Virus record (IMG/VR): IMGVR_UViG_3300009526_000016 | Location: 1 to 50,371 of that record | DNA from: a virus | Length of the DNA stretch: 50,371 bases | Direction: 5' to 3' (one strand) | Part shown: positions 45,403-50,371 of the stretch, one piece after another | Layout of the letters: every line of letters starts with the position of its first letter | Position numbering within the stretch: the stretch's first letter is position 1 | Program-made: the position numbers and the translations under genes | Notes under the pieces: model-generated | What the model saw: only the letters and a program-made list of their open reading frames with translations | The model's database searches: none | What the model was told of the DNA's origin: nothing

Positions 45403-46791
45403 TTAGTATTTCATAACTCTTCCTATGAAGCCTCCTTTTTTCATATTTCCTCCTTGAGATAAATCCATCATTTGCTGCTCTCCACTAGGGGTTGGGCTGT
45501 AACCAGACCCTCCTTGATCTTGCATGATTCTATTAATTAATTCTGCTTCTTTATCTGTTCTTGTAGGCATAGTCTGTTTAGCTGCGCCGTCATCTTGTTG
45601 AGACTCATTAGTCATAAAGTTAATCCATTGCATTTGCTCTTCTTGAGACATGTTTTCAAAATCCATTTTAACTTTATCTTGTGCTTCTGGTGGTAATGAC
45701 TCAATACCTAACCCTCCAGAAAACTTTAGCATACCCATCATTTTATTAACAATTCCTTGACCTTGTGGAGGCATTGGCCCTTGCGGTCCTTGTTGTTCTT
45801 GCATTTGAGTCTCCATTTGAGGCATAGATCTTTCTACTCCTTCTCCTGAACTCATATCTAAGGGCATTGGTCCTCCAGCTTGATATTTATAAGCACCTCC
45901 ATGCCTCATGATTCTTTGCCCTAACATTGCTGGATTGTCAGACGGTATACCTTGCATTTGTTGTGGCTGTAAAGAATTCATAACTCCACCTCTTTGTCCA
46001 TACCCCATAGCTTCTCGATCTTCAGAATTAATAGTACCCGTGTAATCAGTAGTCTCATTACTCCAATTATTACCACGACTATATGCGTCCCCAATACTTT
46101 GATCATTTCCATATGTTTTACCAGTAGCTTGCTCAGTCATTATCTCGGTGCCCATCTTTACACCTCTAGTCAATTGTCCTCCTAACCAATTAAGAGGTTG
46201 AAACGCTTTTTGATACCACTTTCTCTCATCAACTCCATGTTGTAATTGTCGCATACCTCTCTGTCTTTGTATAGCAGGACCAACATCAGATCCTTCACCT
46301 GAGTATACACGGCCACCTTCGTTATATTTCATTTTACCTCCATAACCATATTTCATTACACCTCCATAGTGGCCACGATTGTTTTTATTATTCATATCTG
46401 TATTATTTAAATTGTTATAAGCACCCCCTCTTTGTGCGGGAGTTACCTGTATGTCGCTTGATTGTCTTTTAGCTTTACCGTCTTGCTCTGAAGCTAAAGC
46501 ATCTACTTGTGTTTGCGGTGCATTTGAGTTAATCAACGAATCAAACTCATCTGCATATGAAACGCCTCCTCTTCTTTTTACATACTCTGAAAATATAAAA
46601 GGCTGTCTACCTTGATTGGTATTAACTTCACCTACAGACTCTCCACCTTCTACTTCAATCATCCCTCCGTTTCCTCCAATCTGAGTTTTAATTCCATTAT
46701 TAGCATGTTTAGGTCCATAAAATTTACCAGAGCGTGGCCCTGTTTTTTTATAACTTCCTTGTCCCACTACGTTAAAGTTTAATTTAGACAT
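45403..46791 (-). CDS. Gly-rich virion protein with repeated GG-MKY motifs
   Basis: A 462-aa, low-complexity, Gly/Gln/Met-rich protein. The N-terminus has the GPKHANNGIK...GGMIEVEGGESV pattern that I associate with structural proteins of Bacteroidota phages. The rest carries repeated short units around a GG-x-MKY core: GGVMKYGYGGKMKYNEGG near 142-160, GGAYKYQAGG near 300, and KKGGFIGRVMKY at the very C-terminus. The sequence is probably largely disordered between units, suggesting a scaffold, linker or docking protein. Its exact role is unknown. Confidence 0.6.
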   Translation of the reverse strand: MSKLNFNVVGQGSYKKTGPRSGKFYGPKHANNGIKTQIGGNGGMIEVEGGESVGEVNTNQGRQPFIFSEYVKRRGGVSYADEFDSLINSNAPQTQVDALASEQDGKAKRQSSDIQVTPAQRGGAYNNLNNTDMNNKNNRGHYGGVMKYGYGGKMKYNEGGRVYSGEGSDVGPAIQRQRGMRQLQHGVDERKWYQKAFQPLNWLGGQLTRGVKMGTEIMTEQATGKTYGNDQSIGDAYSRGNNWSNETTDYTGTINSEDREAMGYGQRGGVMNSLQPQQMQGIPSDNPAMLGQRIMRHGGAYKYQAGGPMPLDMSSGEGVERSMPQMETQMQEQQGPQGPMPPQGQGIVNKMMGMLKFSGGLGIESLPPEAQDKVKMDFENMSQEEQMQWINFMTNESQQDDGAAKQTMPTRTDKEAELINRIMQDQGGSGYSPTPSGEQQMMDLSQGGNMKKGGFIGRVMKY

Positions 46792-46794
46792 ATT

Positions 46795-47724
46795 TTATGA
46801 GTATTTAGTGTTCCACCAGTTGTATGATAAAGGTTGAGTACCTTGAATTGTATTCGCCTTTCTTGATTTTTTTCTAAACGCTAATAGTTTAGCGTCATAT
46901 TGTTTCTTAAGTTGATCTTTTCTAGCTTTAGCTTTTTTAGCAGCTTTATCACCTAAACTTGTACTGATTAGTGCAGCGGTAATTGCAGCAGGTATAGCTA
47001 ATATAGGTCCTGCTCCTGGGATAAGCATTGCCATTTGAAATGCTGTTGAACCCCAAGACATAGCATCTCCCGCTTTTTCATTACCTGTATAAGTAGTAGG
47101 ATCTTTATCGTCAGCTAGATATTTTGTAGCAGCTCCAAGAACTCCAACTCCAGTCGCAACTCCAGATAAACTACTCACTGTTGATGCGTATTGACTACCT
47201 GCCATTTTATTACCAAAATTTTGCAACCCTTTACCAACAGACCATTCAGCATTTTTTGTAACTAAAGCTCCGTCTACAATTTTCATACCTTTTGGTGCCG
47301 TACCTGCGTTAAATAAAAGTTGATCTGCTTTACTAAGTTTTGTCATATCAACAGCAGTAAACTTAGGCGTCGCTTGAAAAGTACTAGCAGATGAAGTGTT
47401 CCACCATTTACCAGCATTAGCTGGATCATTTGATCCCCACATTCTTGTAGGGTCATTTAAATTTTGAGCAGTAGTTTTAAGATTGTTACCTTTGTATTGG
47501 TTAAAAGTATACAGTTGAGCTTGATTTCCTATGCCCTTTCTTTTTTGATCTCCGTAAAAATCTAATTGTGATTGTTGCTGACCAGTAGTATTTAGAGCAG
47601 CTATATCACTTTGATACCCTGTATTTAAAGCGTATAAGTCGCCTGCTCTTTTACCATTCCAATAAGTACCACGCTTTTGATTTGTCTTATCTAGTAAATT
47701 ATTATATGAGAAAATATCTGCCAT
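46795..47724 (-). CDS. Virion-type protein with hydrophobic Gly/Ala segments, 309 aa
   Basis: The N-terminal half is polar and Gln/Asn/Tyr-rich. Residues about 180-270 contain two hydrophobic Gly/Ala-rich segments (SLSGVATGVGVLGAATKYL and MLIPGAGPILAIPAAITAAL), followed by a Lys-rich helix (KAKARKDQLKKQY). The pattern resembles ejected or membrane-penetrating virion proteins. The start overlaps the previous gene's stop by 1 nt. Function is inferred only. Confidence 0.55.
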   Translation of the reverse strand: MADIFSYNNLLDKTNQKRGTYWNGKRAGDLYALNTGYQSDIAALNTTGQQQSQLDFYGDQKRKGIGNQAQLYTFNQYKGNNLKTTAQNLNDPTRMWGSNDPANAGKWWNTSSASTFQATPKFTAVDMTKLSKADQLLFNAGTAPKGMKIVDGALVTKNAEWSVGKGLQNFGNKMAGSQYASTVSSLSGVATGVGVLGAATKYLADDKDPTTYTGNEKAGDAMSWGSTAFQMAMLIPGAGPILAIPAAITAALISTSLGDKAAKKAKARKDQLKKQYDAKLLAFRKKSRKANTIQGTQPLSYNWWNTKYS

Positions 47725-50371
47725 TATCTATAACTTATTTTTTTATATGCGTCTACCGAATACAAAGATACAAAATTATTTTGTATATTACTATAATAAT
47801 ATCTAATTCCTAACCATTTATCTGTGAATTTACCTCTTTCATGCCATTGTTTAGTAGCTGACAGGTAATCAGTGTTAAATCCAGGTAGCCAATCTTCTGC
47901 AAATCCTGCCCCAATTGATGATGTGTCTGGCCATGAACCAGGATCAACATAGTTATTAACCATAGGCTCATTACTAGGTGGATTATTAAGAACACTGTAG
48001 TCTACGTCATCTCTAAATCCATTGAAGTACCAAGATCTTTCTGTCTTTCTACCATTAATTCCCTCTGCATAAGGAATTACCGCAGACAACTGTCTTGAGT
48101 TATATACTTGAAAGGAAGATACTGGAGGATTAAAAGGAAGATCCATATAAGATCCTGAAATTACGTCTATATGCGTAGCTACCCAAGTAATAGATTTATA
48201 TGTTTTTGTTAGCTCAGGACCTTCATTATCAATATAGTCTACCATAAACCCGTAGTTGGTATTATAGAATCGCCCAGGAGTTTGGTAAATTAAATTTTCT
48301 ACTGGAGGTTGATGCTCCCACAAATTATTACCAAGTTCATGTTGGGGTACGCTAAAATTATAAGATCTCCCTTCTACACTATAAAATCTCTTTAGTCCGG
48401 CTAAATAGTGCACAGGTTTGTAACTATGAAAAGATACCCACGCTTTACTTTGAGGGTCATATGATGCCGTCCATTCTTTATGTCTTAAAAAATGCTCTAA
48501 CGTCACTTGCGCACCTGAGTCGGAAAACCATCTTGTTTCAGGATCATAAGAAACAGTACTCCAATCAGAGTTTGGGTTTGGCTTTAAATCTTTTTTAGTT
48601 AATATAAATCTTTTAAGAGAAGGATCATATGTAGCAATTATACCTATCCTTTTAATAGGATTATCATAATTATACGGTAATCCATACTGAGTTAGCTCTT
48701 TTCCAGTTTGAAGATGTTCTGCAAAAAAATGTTTTAACCCGTGTGAAGAAATTTCTTCAAGTTTTTCACCCATTAAAAATATCTTTCCTGCATCTTTATC
48801 TGCAAAAAAGTATCCAAACTCAGAAGATACTGCTCCCCATTGACTTCCGCTACCTCCATAACCTCTATCAGTAAGTAGTATTTCTGCAGGATCTTTTTCA
48901 AATAAGTCTCCGGTACCAAGAAAAGCCTCAGAAGCATCTGATACTTGTAGTGTTTCTTTACCTTTAGTAAGGTACATTGCTCTTTCCATGTGTGGAACTA
49001 CAACATTATTCCAAGATTTAACTTTCCACAACTCACCTCTATGTCTAGGAAGATCTCTATAATCTTCAGGTAAATAAACCCTAAAATTATCTCTTAATCC
49101 TGACTGGTTATATTTAATACTTCTTATTATTCTTGTAGGAAAATCTGTAAAACTTTGTAAAGGCTCATCTTTATCAAAAGCCTGCACAATCCTAGTCATG
49201 TTTAATTTATTAAAATCTAAATTATATGTAGCTAGTTTTTTAGTTGGGGCTTCATGATCCATTAATAATGAATGACTAGCAGGATAAGATGGATAATAAG
49301 CTGTGTCATCTGAATCGGTATGCCTCATATAAGGATTATGTCTAGACTCAGTCATAAAAACATAAACTGCATAATCCCAAATTTTAGAATTGTTTATCAG
49401 CATTACCGATGATGGGGCAAACATTTCGTCATGACTCATCGCAGCTCCACCTCCTAAGATATGTTGATGGTACTGAGTTGAACCACCTGCTGGATAAGTG
49501 GTGTATCTAGTGGATTTTCTATATCTGTCATATGAATAGTACCCAATATACGTATCTCCTCCCATGCAAATATCACCTTCACCAAACCAATCTCCTGTAC
49601 TGTTTGGATTGTGCATGTATCCCAGACCTCCACCTGGATCAATAATATTTTGTGCATATCCTGTATATACAAATTGAGTTTGATTATTAAATCCTAAATG
49701 CACATTTAATTTAAACGAATGAAAATTAGCGTGGCTATGATAATAAACTGCTACTTTGTTTATCTCATTTGTTGAGCTTGCTGAGTCTCTATATATATCC
49801 TGAACTGATCCGTTATTATGGTACCAATTATCAAACCCCCAAGAATCATACATCTCAAACGCAATACATTCAGTTCCATTCTCATTATCTACAGGATTAG
49901 AAAACCCAGAAGGTTGCATAATGGATCCTCCAGGTACACGAGTCTTAGCTCTAAGAGCAAATGTTCTCTTCATATTTCCAACGCCCCATAGGTTATGTTT
50001 ACAAAAATCATAACTTAGATGAGTTTCATTTTGCCTGTTACCAAAAGTTACACCATCAGAAGATTGTTGCCAAATAGAAAAGCCATCACCATTTATCGCA
50101 TATTCAGTGTCTTCAAATTGCACCCAATCTATAGAATCAATAGTATCCCCACTCAGCATTGAGTCTAAAGGCAAGGCTGTAAAAAATGGAGTAGGCACTT
50201 CACTCAAACCACCAGTTGGCCCTGCAATGTACTGATCGTCTAGCCATTGGTGAGGAAAGGCAAGCCATGCAGATCCAAAGTTATCAAAATGTTTACCTCC
50301 ATTTTCTCTCCCTCCTTGTATTGGAGCGTAATCAACACAGACTTTTTCGTTTGTAGTTTTTTCTAAATAAT
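47724..50371 (-). CDS. Tail/hub-like virion protein with YDP repeats (5' end outside the window)
   Basis: The frame stays open to the window edge, so the gene is partial; the TTG near 50,207 is not a needed start. At least 882 codons are present. Short repeats around a YDP core (TYDPSLKRFILTKK, SYDPETRWFSDSG, SYDPQSKAWVSFHSYKP; about 48,410-48,630) suggest a beta-propeller-like or strand-repeat region. The WVSFHSYKP signature is one I recognise from large tail or 'stabilization' proteins of crAss-like phages. A tail hub or tail-tube-adjacent role is likely but unproven. Confidence 0.65.
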   Translation of the reverse strand, partial: YLEKTTNEKVCVDYAPIQGGRENGGKHFDNFGSAWLAFPHQWLDDQYIAGPTGGLSEVPTPFFTALPLDSMLSGDTIDSIDWVQFEDTEYAINGDGFSIWQQSSDGVTFGNRQNETHLSYDFCKHNLWGVGNMKRTFALRAKTRVPGGSIMQPSGFSNPVDNENGTECIAFEMYDSWGFDNWYHNNGSVQDIYRDSASSTNEINKVAVYYHSHANFHSFKLNVHLGFNNQTQFVYTGYAQNIIDPGGGLGYMHNPNSTGDWFGEGDICMGGDTYIGYYSYDRYRKSTRYTTYPAGGSTQYHQHILGGGAAMSHDEMFAPSSVMLINNSKIWDYAVYVFMTESRHNPYMRHTDSDDTAYYPSYPASHSLLMDHEAPTKKLATYNLDFNKLNMTRIVQAFDKDEPLQSFTDFPTRIIRSIKYNQSGLRDNFRVYLPEDYRDLPRHRGELWKVKSWNNVVVPHMERAMYLTKGKETLQVSDASEAFLGTGDLFEKDPAEILLTDRGYGGSGSQWGAVSSEFGYFFADKDAGKIFLMGEKLEEISSHGLKHFFAEHLQTGKELTQYGLPYNYDNPIKRIGIIATYDPSLKRFILTKKDLKPNPNSDWSTVSYDPETRWFSDSGAQVTLEHFLRHKEWTASYDPQSKAWVSFHSYKPVHYLAGLKRFYSVEGRSYNFSVPQHELGNNLWEHQPPVENLIYQTPGRFYNTNYGFMVDYIDNEGPELTKTYKSITWVATHIDVISGSYMDLPFNPPVSSFQVYNSRQLSAVIPYAEGINGRKTERSWYFNGFRDDVDYSVLNNPPSNEPMVNNYVDPGSWPDTSSIGAGFAEDWLPGFNTDYLSATKQWHERGKFTDKWLGIRYYYSNIQNNFVSLYSVDAYKKISYR

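Noticed and set aside
20977-46791. Dozens of 60-180 codon frames antisense to the virion genes
   Set aside because: They lie entirely inside long conserved-type frames on the other strand and show composition typical of shadow frames.
50205-50207. TTG as the start of the rightmost leftward gene
   Set aside because: The frame stays open to the window edge with protein-like sequence upstream, so the gene simply continues outside.
1-50371. Stop-codon recoding, as in some crAss-like phages
   Set aside because: Genes end in TAA, TAG and TGA, and long frames contain none of them internally.
1-50371. CRISPR array or insertion sequence
   Set aside because: No regularly spaced repeats with unique spacers and no transposase gene or terminal inverted repeats were seen.

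Overview
The window looks like about half of the genome of a tailed dsDNA phage of Bacteroidota, closest in gene content and layout to the crAss-like phages (Crassvirales). The DNA is AT-rich. Genes start without clear Shine-Dalgarno sites, usually in A-rich context with MK(T/K) N-termini. There are two tightly packed blocks on opposite strands that converge on one bidirectional terminator near 18,980-19,006. Stops are TAA, TAG and TGA, so I see no sign of stop-codon recoding. The family assignment rests on recognising motifs, not on a database search.

Left block (+ strand, 453-18,908): early and replication genes. After a roughly 350-nt non-coding leader with extensive potential RNA/DNA secondary structure come small unknown proteins, then family A DNA polymerase, a DEIH-box SF2 helicase, a small winged-helix-like protein, a DnaB-type helicase, a Sak4-like ATPase, an ssDNA-binding protein, a TOPRIM primase and a PD-(D/E)XK nuclease. 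A terminator follows, then small proteins, an RIIA-like GHKL ATPase, a radical SAM enzyme, an RIIB-like protein, a 5'-3' flap exonuclease, a conserved hypothetical protein, uracil-DNA glycosylase and a DUF1599-like protein. Together they form a nearly complete replisome plus repair functions; most neighbouring genes overlap by 1-60 nt.

Right block (- strand, 50,371-19,005): virion genes, transcribed towards the centre. From upstream to downstream: a tail/hub-like protein cut by the window edge, a 309-aa hydrophobic virion-type protein, a Gly-rich 462-aa protein with GG-MKY motifs, 1,055-aa and 707-aa putative internal proteins, one uninterrupted 6,366-codon gene, and a 655-aa fibre-like protein with an Lcl/DUF1566-type domain.

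The centrepiece is the 19.1-kb gene at 20,977-40,077. One reading frame carries an SF1 helicase, a HEXXH zincin, a two-barrel virion RNA polymerase module with a DFDVD metal motif, a second HEXXH zincin and a RecB/Cas4-like nuclease. Functions usually spread over several large crAss-like genes are joined here. The most interesting non-coding element is the structured leader at about 104-414. A working model is that the polymerase enters with the DNA and transcribes the early block. The hairpins upstream of the early gene clusters could then be its promoters or regulatory RNAs; this part is inference.
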